This document shows positions 24,521 through 36,073 of a stretch of 64,000 bases of DNA, piece by piece; the stretch's first letter is position 1, and the number at the start of each line of letters is the position of its first letter. This DNA comes from Tetrahymena thermophila SB210 (taxonomy: Eukaryota > Ciliophora > Oligohymenophorea > Hymenostomatida > Tetrahymenidae), in NCBI RefSeq assembly GCF_000189635.1, contig NW_002476301.1, positions 310,001 to 374,000 on the forward strand, given 5' to 3'. The position numbers were made by a program, and so were the translations under genes. The notes below the pieces were generated by a model. That model saw only the letters and a program-made list of their open reading frames with translations, ran no database searches and had not been told where the DNA came from.

Positions 24521-25285
24521 TCATCTAAGGGATGTTTCCCAATTTATTGTTGAAGTAAATGCATCAGGTCTGCATAAATGTATATGAGGAGCTATATTTT
24601 TCTCTCTAAAAGCTTCAGAAAACTTAGGTAAACTTAGATATCTGTCAAATCCGTCATGGTAGAGATTCCCTAGTTTTCCGGTTTTCTTAAACGTTTTTCG
24701 TAATTCCAATTCTTCTTTTAATTTTGGTAAAAACTTAGGAAATTCTTTTTTATCTTTTTTAGGTATGTTATTCCATCCCTTTTCTAATTCAACTATTTTT
24801 TATTCTTTCTTTTCACCATCTCTTAAGCTAGTTTCAAACTATACTGTTCCAAGAGTTGGAGTAGGTCCAAGTCTATGTCTTAATAAGTGTTCGACACCAC
24901 TTAAATTCCCTTTTAGCCCAACATCTTTGCAACTATGAGCTTTTTCCATTGTTTTTATTTTCTTATCATATACACTAAATGGTGCATTTGGGATGTGACT
25001 TAATTTTTCTTTTAAACTATCATCTTAGTTTCTCAATTTAAGAACCCATTCAATATCTTATTCAGTTATATACTCATGCTTTAAAAAATGAGAATATGTG
25101 TTTACATTCCTAGGAATTCCTGTTTTTTTACCACCTTTAACAGTCTCTTAAGTATTCTATTGCTATTAATTATCAGTCTTTTTAGATTCTTGTAACTATT
25201 ATTACTACTACTTTTTAGTTGATTTAAGTTGAGCGTTATCTTTCTTACCTTTCTAAATAGGAACTTCTACTTATTTAGTGCTCAT
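24521..25285 (-). CDS. unrecognised basic protein
   Basis: Single exon on the minus strand, 254 residues, ATG at 25285-25283 and TGA at 24523-24521. The first 50 residues are a Lys/Gln-rich, probably disordered tail. The rest looks globular, with conserved-looking segments such as GNLSGVEHLLRHRLGPTPTL and a C-terminus reading IAPHIHLCRPDAFTSTINWE. There is no signal peptide or membrane segment. I do not recognise the family. The small size, basic character, Pro/Gly loops and tail-to-tail position beside a ciliary motor gene recall microtubule-associated ciliary proteins, but that is only an impression. Codon use with mixed CAA/TAA/TAG Gln and well-distributed residues supports a real gene. 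Confidence 0.75.
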
Positions 25286-26359
25286 TTAATACAAATATAA
25301 TTATTTTCACTAATCAATTATATAAAATAATTATTGTTTAATGAGTTAAAAATATTATTTGGCTAATTATTATTTTTCGTAACTTTTGCAAACTATAATC
25401 AAATTCAATCAATAATATTTGATTCTATGATCTACTTATTACTTAAAAGAAATTATTTGTTCCCTCAGTTTAATTAAATAAATAATCAGATGTTTTGACA
25501 AATTGAATAAATATACTGACTGTAATTAATAGATTTACAAAATTAAATTATTACTATTTTAATAAATAAAAGTGCAATTAAAAGAAATAATTTTAAATTT
25601 AGTATTATTTGATTTTTATTTAAAATCTTAAGTAAAATAAATTAAATAATTATTATTTAATTATGTAATATCCTTGATTTATTTAGAGAAATATAAAAAA
25701 TTGTTAATTAAGATTTTCTTTTTAAAATATAAAATAAAAGGAAGTTAAATTTTTAATATATATTTTTTTTACTTTTTATGAAGTTCAAAAGTAAATATAA
25801 AATATTATATTTTGTTTTTTTAAATTTTATTTAACTCTAATTTTATACTTTTCTTTAAAAAATAATCCAAACTAGTTTTAATTTTATATTTAATTAGTGT
25901 AAAACTTATTTGAATTTAAGATAACTGTACGAATTCTAATTTATTTAATTTAGAATTGAATATAAAAAGTGATTCTACTGTTTTAAAATTTTTTTTTTGA
26001 AATTTATTACGAAAAAATAATCTAATTAATTTCTTTGGCCAAAATTTTAAAAAATCTTAATAAATTGCATTGCTTAGCTTAATTGGATATTTATTATTTA
26101 ATTTGTAATATATTTTTTAAATTATTTTCCTTTTAAATAAATGTTTTATTAACGTAATTCTAAAAAAATTAAAATCTTAATTTCTTTATGGTATGATTGG
26201 AAACCCTATTAATATAGTTTATTTTAATTAATTAATAAAATTAACTAGATTTTTGTTAATAATCTACCATATAAAATAGTTCTATAAATTACTTAAAATA
26301 TTAATTGAGTGCAGATATCTTTTAAGTTTTAATTTATTATATGTAAAACTAAAAATTTA
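25286..26359. other. AT-rich intergenic sequence
   Basis: About 1.1 kb with long T- and A-runs; no supportable gene on either strand. Confidence 0.55.
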
Positions 26360-26839
26360 ATGAATTTTAACTGCAAAACTTTTATTATCAACGGTTTAAT
26401 TTTTGGCATAGCTTTGATGAAAGAACAAACTTTTTGGAGTGATAAGGGTTAAATTTAGAAAAAATTAAATGATTTTAAATTATTAGAAAAATCCTATGAC
26501 ATTTTTTCATTAAAATTAAAAAAAAGGATGTAAAAATAAATTATTTTACATTTTAATCTTTGCTAGGCATCAAATAATCAACTATCCTATTTAGAATAGA
26601 AAAAAAGATACTATCATCAAAAGGTTCTATAGTGTATTTTTATTGAAAAAATAAAATTTGAAAGTATTTGGAAAATAAGTACCTTCTTCTTTTATTAGTT
26701 AACCTTGAATTATTCAGTGACTCCTTAGTTTTTTTTTCAAACCAAATTCAAAGACTAAATTTATCATGAACGTTTCGAATTTTAAAAGATACTCATCCCT
26801 ACATCCTTGATGAATATCTTAAGCAAGCTTATTTATTGA
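26360..26839 (+). CDS. open frame of doubtful reality
   Basis: ATG at 26360 opens 159 codons up to TGA 26837-26839 with no intron. The first 35 residues (including FIINGLIFGIALMKEQTFW) look like a hydrophobic start followed by a charged stretch. The rest is Lys/Ile/Phe-rich and could be chance in such AT-rich DNA, where a one-stop code makes long open frames common. No family recognised. It may be a decayed or lineage-specific gene. Confidence 0.2.
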
Positions 26840-27113
26840 TAGGGGGGCAAATAAAAATTTATTTATTCATTGCTTTTTACATTTTTATCCTCTTATAAAG
26901 TCTTACTTTTTTCAATATTGATACATGTATAAGCCATAAGTTTATTCTTAGAAAAAATATTCTTTTATAAACCTTCTTTGGAGCTTTTATAAAAGAATTT
27001 ATGCTTATTTGATTTAGTATTGATATTGATATGCATATATAGATTTTTGATTTAGACATAATTTTTAATACAAAAAATTAAATAAACTTAAATTATATTG
27101 AGAATATAAAGAG
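26840..27113. other. upstream region of the cysteine protease gene
   Basis: AT-rich with no coding frame; nothing further is seen. Confidence 0.5.
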
Positions 27114-28591
27114 ATGAATTTAACTTAAAAAATTCTTGTTAGTGTAGCAGTTTTAGGTGTTTTCTTGCTCACCTTAAACTATGTTATTGATCATAAAACT
27201 GATGATGAAATTAAATTTATGCTTAGAAAGTCTATTGAAAGAGCTTTTAAGAATTTCAAGGTTAAATACGCTAAAACTTATAAAGATGATACTGAAGAAT
27301 AATACAGATTCTCTGTCTTTACAAACAACTACGTAGAAATCTATAGACACAATAAATTTTTAGTCTTTTCTAAGGTAGGCGTCAATTAATTCGCTGATCT
27401 TACCCATGAAGAATTCAAAGCTTTATATACTGGTCATAAACACTCAAAAGATGATGACGATGATGATAATAAAAATAAACAACCTCATCTCCCAACTGAT
27501 AACTTACCTGCCTCTTTCGATTGGAGAGATAAGGGTGCTATTACTCCAGTTAAAGTCCAAAGTACCTATCTTAACATTATACATAAAATAATTGCATTAC
27601 TAAACTTATTTGTTTGGAAACTAAAAAAAAAAAAAATTTCTTTCGATTGAATAATATATGAAAGAAATTTCAACTCATAAATTTTAAGATTTTAAAATTA
27701 ATGTTAATTAATTTCTTTTTAATTTATCAAAATAGACGGATGTGGTGGCTGCTGGGCCTTTTCCACTGTACAAAGTATCGAAGGTCTTTACTTTTTGAAA
27801 ACTGGTAAAATATTTGAGTTATTTTTAATTAATTAAATGAATCGATTATTAAATAAATTCATATTTGTAAATTGTATACAGCAGATGATTCATCCAAAAA
27901 TCTTTTACAAATTATTTTTTCATTTAAATTTCATCAATATTAACTTAATAATTTCTTTTATAAAATTAAGGTAAATTAGAATCCCTTTCTACCTAATAAG
28001 TAATTGATTGTTGCAGAATCGATGAAAGTGGCTGTCTTGGTGGTGATCCTGAACCTGCTTTCAGATGTATTTAAAATAATGGTGGTATCATGACTGAAAC
28101 AGAATATCCTTATATTGCCAAGCAACAATCTTGCAAATTTGATGAAGACAAGCCTACCTTCTAAATCGGAGGATATATTGATGTCCCTTCTGATTAATCT
28201 TAAGTTAAGGCTGCACTCCTTATCCAACCTCTTTCAATTTGTTTGAATAGTTCTGATACCTCATTCAAATATTACAAATCAGGTGTCATTACTGAGTGCG
28301 AAGATGGTCCTTATGATGGTCCCGATCACTGCCTTTTACTTGTAGGTTATGGTCATGATGAAGAATTGAAAGTTGATTATTGGTTAATTAAAAATCAATG
28401 GGGTACAACTTGGGGTGAAGAAGTAAATTTTAATATATTTTATAAATAAATAATTAAAAATTAAAATGAAAAATTAGGGTTACGTTAGAATTATTAGAGA
28501 TGATAATGATCATAAGGGTCCTGGTAAGTGCTTCGTTGTTGCTGAAGTTCGTTATCCTATTGCTAAAAACACTACTGCCTCAGCTTTTTGA
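27114..28591 (+). CDS. papain-family (C1A) cysteine protease precursor
   Basis: Four exons: 27114-27561, 27736-27804, 27971-28422, 28478-28591; 360 residues. An N-terminal hydrophobic segment (residues about 6-24) acts as signal peptide or anchor for the secretory/lysosomal route. An I29 inhibitor propeptide follows (about 45-115, including VNQFADLTHEEFKALYTG), then an Asp/Lys-rich linker and the mature enzyme starting near LPASFDWRDKGAITPVK. Catalytic residues are present: Cys in GCGGCWAFS, His in PDHCLLLVGYG, Asn in KNQWGTTWGE, and the oxyanion Gln before the Cys. The active-site Cys lies in tiny exon 2, 69 bases long. The catalytic segment reads GGC where GSC is usual, a tolerated variant. 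Ciliates carry many such genes for phagosomal digestion or secretion, so the exact role is not determinable. Confidence 0.94.
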
Positions 28592-29354
28592 GTTAAAAAT
28601 AAAAACAAAAAAACGAATTTAAGTTTTGATTTATAAAAACTATAATAAAATAATTTATATCAAAATAATGCAAATCTTAATAGAATTTTGTATTTAGATT
28701 TATTCATTCAATCTATAAAAGTATATTTTTCAATTTATCCAAAATTTAGTTAAAAAATAAACATCTCATTCATTCTAATTTATTTAACATTCTGATTTAA
28801 AATTCGAAGTTAAAAAAAGATAATATTTAACTAAATTAAATAATAGTTATAGACACAATTAATAATCAACTGCTTATTTATTTACATAGTAATTTTTAGA
28901 CACATTTTCAAAAATAAGTAGATTATAATTGCTTATTTTGTATGTTTTAATCAAAGCTAATTATCCATAAATTTAACAGTAAACTAAGCAAAAAAGTATT
29001 TACTTTCTGCTATTTTTTGAAATTAATTTATTTATAATTAAAATGTAAATTTAAACGAAAAAAGACTGGTGAAACCTTTGGCTTTCTTTTATTTTTTTTT
29101 ATAAATAAATTAATTTTCATTTTTTATATTTAAATCAATAAAAGTAGATTAAATTACCAAAATAAATTAATGATATTTAAAAAGTATTTTTGTTGGTATA
29201 ATAAAATATTTTTATTAAGGAGAAAAATAAAAAAGAATTAAATTAATAAAATACTTTTATTCTTATTATTAAATTAAAGAATACTTTGATCAATCAATAT
29301 TAAATTATTTAATTTAATTACTAACTAAATAAATATTAAAAAAATAATTCATCA
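28592..29354. other. AT-rich intergenic sequence
   Basis: No gene, RNA or repeat supported on either strand. Confidence 0.55.
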
Positions 29355-30257
29355 ATGGATAAACTAAAGCAAAATTAGGAATCACAAGACTTATCTTAGC
29401 TAATAGATCTACTAGATAGTATCTAGAAATTGAGCTTATAAAGTGCAAATTTACTTGATCCATTTTAATAAAGTGTCATAGACTCTCTAAAAAAAATTAA
29501 GGAAGCAGAATTAGCTATTAAAAAAAAGAATGATGTGTTTGACTTACCTAGTTTAGTCTACAATTAAAAAATTGATGCTAGAATTGTAAATAACCTATTC
29601 ATAGAATTCTAAAATTAGGACAAAAATGATGTATTTAGACTAATATTTACTTCATTTGCTTTGAATTTACCTTTTGATTCGATATAAGATGACTCACCCT
29701 TCAATTCATAAAATATGAATGAAAAGTTAGAATATGTGGAATAGATTTTATTCTAAAAAGAACCTATTAAAATTTAAATAGAAGATAAATTTATTACATC
29801 AGAACAAGCTAAATAAGTTGTAATGTAAATAATTAGAGAGCTAGCTTAAGAATCTAAAACCAAAAACTTTTTGTCATTATGCTATAGCTTGATAAAAAAG
29901 ATCTAAAATAAAATCAATGATTTGTGTGTAGTAGCTCTAATGAGATCAATTATTTTTAACGCAAAAGAAGATAGCACGCCTCCTTATCTTGAACTATTGG
30001 ATATTTTTTCTGAACTTAATTCTAAACCTTGTATTTAGGATTAGAAAGAATTTTGGTGGAAAGTGTGTAATGCTTTTTCCTGTTATATTTATTTAGGATA
30101 AGAAAACTAAAGTCCTAAGAAATTAGGATATCCTGCAATTCCTGATGGATAACTTTAACTCCCAGATATGTTACTAATTAAGTAAAATAATTAATTGAAA
30201 TACATAATTAATGAGAATTTCAAACCTGTTTATATAAAAAAAAATAAAAACAAATGA
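29355..30257 (+). CDS. unrecognised soluble protein
   Basis: Single-exon gene of 300 residues ending TGA 30255-30257. The first half is helical and charged, with coiled-coil-like spacing (LSQLIDLLDSIQKLSLQSAN, DSLKKIKEAELAIKKKND). The middle and end contain a helical repeat-like, more hydrophobic part (DVFRLIFTSFALNLPFDS, LCVVALMRSIIFNAKEDS, LLDIFSELNSKP). The C-terminus is basic. No signal peptide or membrane segment. Its even amino-acid composition (Trp, Cys, Met, Pro present) argues for a real gene. Family not recognised; an alpha-helical adaptor-like protein is a fair description. Confidence 0.72.
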
Positions 30258-30807
30258 GTAATTTATAAATACATACTTTCTAAAGAATCTATATCTATTT
30301 TTTTTGTTTTTTGTATATATTCATATCTAAAGTGTTTGTTTGTGTAAATTTTAATTCTTAAGCTTAGAAAATCCTTAAATTTGTTTTATAATTAAATAAA
30401 AACATAATCAATCACAAAACTAATTTAGTTTTTTTTAAGCTTAGATAATATTTTTGGTAATAATTTTAAATATAAATGAAAATATTTGCATATACTATCA
30501 ATCCTCATTATTTTAGGTATATTTAATTTATAATATTTAAAAACTATTTACTTTATTAAAATTTTAAAAGGAAAATTAAATAATTTTAATAATTTACAAA
30601 ATTTTAAGATTTTATGTTTTTATTTTTATTTATTAAATCATTCATATTTAGAAAGTAATATTAAAAAGAATTCATATTAAGAAATAAAAAAAATCAGTTG
30701 TTAATAATTATTTTATAAAATATAAAGTTAAATACATACATTAATTAGCTAATTTAATTTTAAAATACTTAAAATTTATTTAAATTGAAATTTTAAGAGT
30801 AAAATAA
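30258..30807. other. intergenic region between convergent genes
   Basis: AT-rich sequence holding two 3' ends. No feature recognised. Confidence 0.5.
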
Positions 30808-31707
30808 TCAATTAGAAGAAATCAATTTATAATCATCATGTCTTGAAAATATCATTTTGAATAAATTGTTACATTCTTATTCTTCTATTTAGGGTTTAAG
30901 ATCTTTTTCAACAAGCTCTGCTTATTTTTTCTGAAGAGGTTTATTCTTTTCAACAATTTATTTAAGGTATTCAATGAAAAAGTTCTCATCAGCTTCTTTA
31001 TTCGTTGCTTTTATTTATTGCTGTTTTAAATTAGTATATTTTTTTAGCAAATTTTCCAGGGTTGTTGCCAGCTTTTCTTCTTCACTGAAGTTAGTTTTAA
31101 TATTATTTAATACTGTGTATAAATTATTATCAGGAAATAGTAGCTTTTATTTTCCATTTACAATATAGAAATAAGCTTGGATTGTAGAAATTAAAGAATA
31201 GTAAACTTCTTTTACATTCAGCTCAGTTAGGTTAGGAAAAACTTTTGAATATTGAATAAGCCTTCCTATTATAGAGGCTTGAGGAAATGATAGTTTACCC
31301 CTTATTTACTAAAAGACTTAAGGTTCAATTTAGTTAATGTATACAATATTACTGTAAAACCATAAATTGGAATCATGAACCTACTTATCTGGTTAACTTG
31401 CTCCAAATAGTAATCTTTTAATATCCATAAACTCGTAATCAATATAAAAGCTATCTTAATTTTGTTTTTTAATGTCTTTATTTATTTTTATTTCCTTTGG
31501 TGGTCTCATTACACTTAAGTAGGAATCTTTATTACCAACATAAAATCCTCTGATATTTAGATTTGAATTTTCATGATATGTTTAATTTAATCTGCTTCCA
31601 ACTGCTACTACAAATATGAACCTAATATTATGCTCTGCAAACTCCTATTCGAGAGATGCAATTAGCTTTTTCACTTCTTCTTCAAAAGGCAACTTTTATT
31701 CTTCCAT
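30808..31707 (-). CDS. nucleotidyltransferase-like protein, degenerate active site
   Basis: Single exon on the minus strand, 299 residues, start codon at 31707-31705 and TGA at 30810-30808. It is homologous to the divergently transcribed gene at 32010. Both begin with a short helix, then a strand and a GSR motif (FVVAVGSRLN here), a second strand block (NLNIRGFYVGNKDSYLS), and a third block (YIDYEFMDIKRLL). In pol-beta-type nucleotidyltransferases of the COG3541 kind, the second block carries two metal-binding Asp (D-x-D). Here they are replaced by Asn residues (NLNIR), while the third acidic position is kept. The rest is a helical C-terminal domain ending in a charged tail. I infer a pseudoenzyme or regulatory partner. 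Substrate unknown. The frame is clean, so the gene is likely expressed. Confidence 0.75.
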
Positions 31708-32009
31708 TTTTACTTTGTTTATTATTTTTAAAAAGAAATTCAATAAATATCTAATATTCTTATTTATTTTAAAGATTAGTTGTAGTTAATGTTTTTTCGC
31801 TTATAAAATTTATGGTGTAGAAACTTTAAATCTTTTTTTAATAGAGGCTTTATTTAGTTTTTAAAGTAAATCCTTCTATTTTATAATATCAAAATCAAAA
31901 TCTTAAAGTTAAATAAAATATTGTGAATTTGATATTTTATCAAAATATTTTTTATTTTTAAAAGCGAATTTAAACACACAAAAGAATAAGATATTTATAA
32001 TCTCTTTAA
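31708..32009. promoter_or_regulatory. shared upstream region of a divergent gene pair
   Basis: 302 bases separate the two start codons of the nucleotidyltransferase-like paralogues, so both 5' UTRs and promoters must lie here. No specific element can be named; the role is inferred from gene orientation alone. Confidence 0.45.
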
Positions 32010-32909
32010 ATGGAAAATATTTAAATTAGAGAAGACCTAAAATAATCTGTCCTTAAGTTTGTTATCCAAGATGTAGAGAGTAAATATAATGTAAAAGTTT
32101 TATTTTGCGCAGAGACTGGAAGCAGAGGATATCATACTCATACATCTCAATCTGATTTAGACGTAAAGGGCTTTTATGCTAGTAAAACAGAAGATTATTT
32201 GATAACTAATGATAAAAAGAAAATCTTATAAAAGACTCATCACTTTCTTAAATTAGAAGATGGGTCTGAAGTTGAATTTGATTATACTTTCCTTGATATA
32301 AGAAAATTTTTGAAAAGAAAGCTTAGACCAAACAAAATAGATTAAATGAACTTATGGGTTATGAGTGAAAGCGTCTACTTGAATAAATTTGATGAAGATA
32401 CACTAAAGTTTTTTTAGAAAGAGCTTAAGCTGCCATATACAGCATTAAATGGTCACATGAAAACATATTTAAAAATATTTTCAAAATAAAATCCAACATT
32501 AAAAGTAAAAGAAATACTTACTTCTATTATAGTTGGTTTCTAACTCTTACACATGATAATATTTAAGGAAAATCCTATTTATTAGACTTGGAAATAGTAG
32601 AATTATTTAAAGAAATATGTTGATAATTTAAGGGATTAGAGTAAAGAAGTACCTTTGCCATTAAAAAATATTGAGCATATTTAAAAATATGCCTTAGAAC
32701 TCTATGAACTTAAAAAAGAAGCACGTAAGGGAGAGTTGGAAAATATTGACTCATCCTTTTTAGAATGGATGCAATAAGTTATAAATTTTTATAAAGATTT
32801 TTAAGAATAAACTTTGAGTTAGGATTACAGTGAAAGCCCTGAAATTTCTAAAAGTAGAGCAGATCAAATATTTTAAAAAATGAGAAAGATTGCAGATGAA
32901 AATTTATGA
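32010..32909 (+). CDS. predicted nucleotidyltransferase (COG3541-like)
   Basis: Single exon, 299 residues, exactly as long as its divergent neighbour. It carries the active-site signature of the pol-beta nucleotidyltransferase superfamily: GSRGYHTHTSQSDLDVKG, with the GSR loop followed by the D-x-D metal ligands (SDLDVKG), and a third acidic strand in EVEFDYTFLDIRKFL. The pattern of GSR, S-D-x-D-V-x-G-[FI]-Y, a DYL segment and an E-F/I-D-x-x-x-x-D-[IL]-R-K-F-L block matches bacterial and eukaryotic proteins annotated as predicted nucleotidyltransferases of the YcgL/COG3541 group. The helical C-terminal domain (about 130-299) is family-like but uncharacterised. Likely reaction: transfer of a nucleotide to an unknown acceptor. 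No signal peptide, so probably cytosolic. Confidence 0.82.
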
Positions 32910-33528
32910 ATTTATTTAATATTATAGTTTTTAAATGTTTATATTTTTGTATTAACATTAGATTAAGTAATATGTAATCATAGTTATTTATTTTATTATT
33001 ATTTAAGTTATTCCTATTTTTTTAACGTTAAATTTTTTGATTTTAAAAATTTATCTATTAAGTAATTACTTAGTAAAGATTTTGTTGCTAAAAACAGTAA
33101 CTTTTTAAAAAAAAATGAATATGTATAAAATAAAGAATTTATTAACTATTAAAAAAAGAAAGTACTTTTATTGTATATTTGTAAATGAAATTTATATATG
33201 TATAAAGCATATATATCAATTTTTTGCGGAATCGCTAAATTTTTCAAATTATAGTGGTTATTAAGAGAGGTACAAAAGAAATCTGATTTCTTTAAGTGAA
33301 CAAAAATATTAAAAGCAGTAAAATATTAATAAAGAATTGTTATTTAAAATCTTTTGCACATTAGTTGAAATAATTAATTCTACTTGTTTATCAGAATATT
33401 GCTAGCTTAAATTGATTAAAAAAGTTATCTATCTCTTAAATTAAAAGACATCATTTAGATTTAGCAAAGGACATCCAATTAATTTATTTATAGCTTTTTA
33501 GATATATTAAAAATTTACTATTAGAGAA
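32910..33528. other. AT-rich intergenic sequence
   Basis: Upstream region of the NF-YA gene; a 5' UTR exon could lie here but no coding exon could be supported. Confidence 0.5.
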
Positions 33529-35420
33529 ATGAGCTTAGAGGCTTAGTAAATAATTAGAATGCCTAAAGAATTTTCTAATATAAATTAAGATTCAATTAGA
33601 CAGAAAGGCTATGATATTGTGAAAAACGAAAATTCTAACCAATCTTCTAAACAGTCTATTAGGAAGAAGAAACTATCTGAGTCGATTCAATCAATGAATT
33701 AGAAAAATAAAATTAGAGAGTTAGATTTTTTAAATCCAAATGCTATGAAATAAAATGAGAACTTACAATTAAGCTAACTAAATTAATAAACAGCATTTTA
33801 GCAAAATCTAAAATTCGAGTTTTTGAATACAGCTGATCGTATCAAAGAAGAAAGCTCTCTTCAGGGTTTTGCAGATTTACAGAACTAAATAAGTACCACA
33901 TTTGCCATTTAGAAACATCATAAAGTTAAACAAAGCAACTAACTTGTAAACTAAAACAACAATGTTTACGAAAAAGAAGTACTGCCATCTCAAAATTACT
34001 CAGAGTACTAAAATGAGAGAATTTTGAATAAATCTAATACCTTTTAACCAAATTCTTAGAGTATTTAAAACTATTCTAACTCTTAAAACGAATAGTAGAA
34101 GATATAATAGTTTAATAAAGATAAAAAATAGAATATAATTTCAAAATATTAAGGGGATAGTTTGCATAAATATTCCTAAATAAGTAATGAGTAATAATAA
34201 CAATAATAATAATAATAATATTTATTTGAAAACGATTATATTCCTTCAAATATGTAAAAAAAATTAAATTAGCAATACTTTGATGAAAATAATCTTTTGA
34301 ATAATAACAATAATAATAATGTTATCAGTATAGAAGCTTAATAATCAGATACTAAATTTTCTTTTAATCCAAACAAAATAAATAATACCAACTCCATCAA
34401 TCCATATATAAACAATACTATTTTTAATCATAGTAGTTCTCATGTTGTTAATGATAATAAAGGATAAATTGAAAAAGAAATATGTCCGTTTAATCAAGTA
34501 TTTATAAAATAATAGCAAATATATTTTAATTTTTTTATTATTTATAATTTAAAAGCTATAACAAGAAATAGTAAGCCAAACATTTGCTCTTCCTCCAGTT
34601 ATTTTCACTGATGAAGAACCTAGATATGTAAATGCTGCATAATTCAAGAGAATGATGATTATGAGAATAAAAAGAGCTGCAAGAGACTTAAAGCAAAATA
34701 AAATTGTACCTCAAAGAGAAATAAGATCAAAAGAAACTACAGAGTTTTAGTAGTAATAGTAAAACCCATAAAAGGTAAACCATTTCTATGTTTAGAGTCA
34801 ATATAACTTAATTTATTTTAAAAGTCAAAAAAGTATAAATATGAAAGCAGGCATAAACATGCGACAAATAGAATAAGAGACTCAAAAGGTAGATTCATTC
34901 CAAGTAACTTATTTTCATACTCAGGTATATTATAAGCATTATATAATTAATTTAAATAGAGGACTAGCTGCAAGAATATTTAGAATAATTAGAAAAAGAA
35001 AAGAAATAAAAAGAATCTTTAGGTGAATAAAATTATTAAAATAATTTGGATATTAATCCAAGTGCTTAATAATAGTAAAGTAATTAAATTATCTAAAGCA
35101 ACTAAAAGTATAACGATAAATGTAATTCTACAGTATAAAGAGAAGAAATATTACAAGAATAAGAGGAGGAAAAAAATTAATAATAAATTTCAGAAGAAGC
35201 TAAATAATAAAATTATTAAAATAATATTTTTTAAATCAGTCAATATAATCAGAAATAATCTCAAAATTCAAATAAAAATATATTCGCTTAATAATAATTA
35301 ACCTATTAAAACTCTCTCACATGCAATAAAAACGAAAATATAAAAACTATTTCTCAAATGATAACTGAAATAAGTGAAATTAATTAATAATCAAATTAAT
35401 AAAATTTAAAGCTATAATGA
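33529..35420 (+). CDS. NFYA: NF-YA (CCAAT-binding factor subunit A)
   Basis: Four exons: 33529-34497, 34556-34774, 34825-34924, 34960-35420; 582 residues. The first 330 residues are disordered and Gln/Asn-rich, with a nine-Gln run. The CBFB/NF-YA domain lies at about 345-424. Its A1 helix (YVNAAQFKRMMIMRIKRAAR) binds the NF-YB/NF-YC dimer, and its A2 part (YESRHKHATNRIRDSKGRF) inserts into the minor groove of CCAAT. The key residues of A2 (ESRH.HA..R.R...GRF) are conserved. Exon 3 encodes A2, and only removal of the 50-base intron before it gives this reading. The linker between A1 and A2 is about 15-20 residues longer than in animals and contains Gln repeats. The C-terminal 155 residues are Gln/Glu-rich. 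Role: sequence-specific transcription factor acting as a trimer in the nucleus. Confidence 0.9.
34192..34221 (+). repeat. TAA/CAA microsatellite coding polyglutamine
   Basis: Nearly pure trinucleotide run inside NF-YA exon 1, read as consecutive Gln (TAA with one CAA). Such runs change length by slippage. Confidence 0.8.
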
Positions 35421-36073
35421 ATTTTTGAGCAACAAACCAAACAAAAAAAATATAATTGATTTAAATTTATACTATCAATTTATCTAAGATTTCAAATTCT
35501 TAAAATATCTAATAAAAATCAATATCTGTAATTTAAATATTTTATCTTACTTTATATCAATTTAACTGTAAAAAAGAAAATATTTTTATATAAAAAATGG
35601 CTCAAAGCAGTGTATTTCTTTAGAGATTAAAATAATATTTATTTAAGATATAACTTTACTTAAAATAGTATTAATTTTTTTATAATCAGTTCAAACTGAA
35701 ATAAGTCTATACAATAATAAAGTAGTAAAAAGTAAGAAAAAAGAAATATTTTTCAGGCTGCGAAATAAGTTCATCAGCAGCTTGGTTTGACCCAAACTAC
35801 TTCGTACTCATTAAAAGTCATCAATTTATTTTTATATTAATTGTATGAAATTTTTAATAAGAAACAAATATTTTATACATGATTATTTACTTTTTATTTT
35901 TCCAAAAATTTTAATAGCAGCTTCAAGGTTAAGTTAAAAAATTATGGGTTGATAGAAAATATATTCTTTTTACTGAAATAATTCACTTCAAAATTTCAAA
36001 TGGTAAAACTAAAAAAATGGTAATTTTCAGTTTATACATAAATAAAATAATTTTATTAAATGCATAATTTTTT
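35421..36073 (+). other. intergenic region with coding-like pieces
   Basis: Most is AT-rich, but 35597-36005 has denser composition. An ATG at 35597 starts MAQSSVFLQRLKQYLFK. Farther on, a piece at about 35752-35815 and another at 35925-36005 (QVKKLWVDRKYILFTEIIHF) look like coding sequence. They lie in different frames, and I could not find one convincing set of GT...AG joins. It may be a small intron-rich gene or a relic. No family recognised. Confidence 0.25.
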
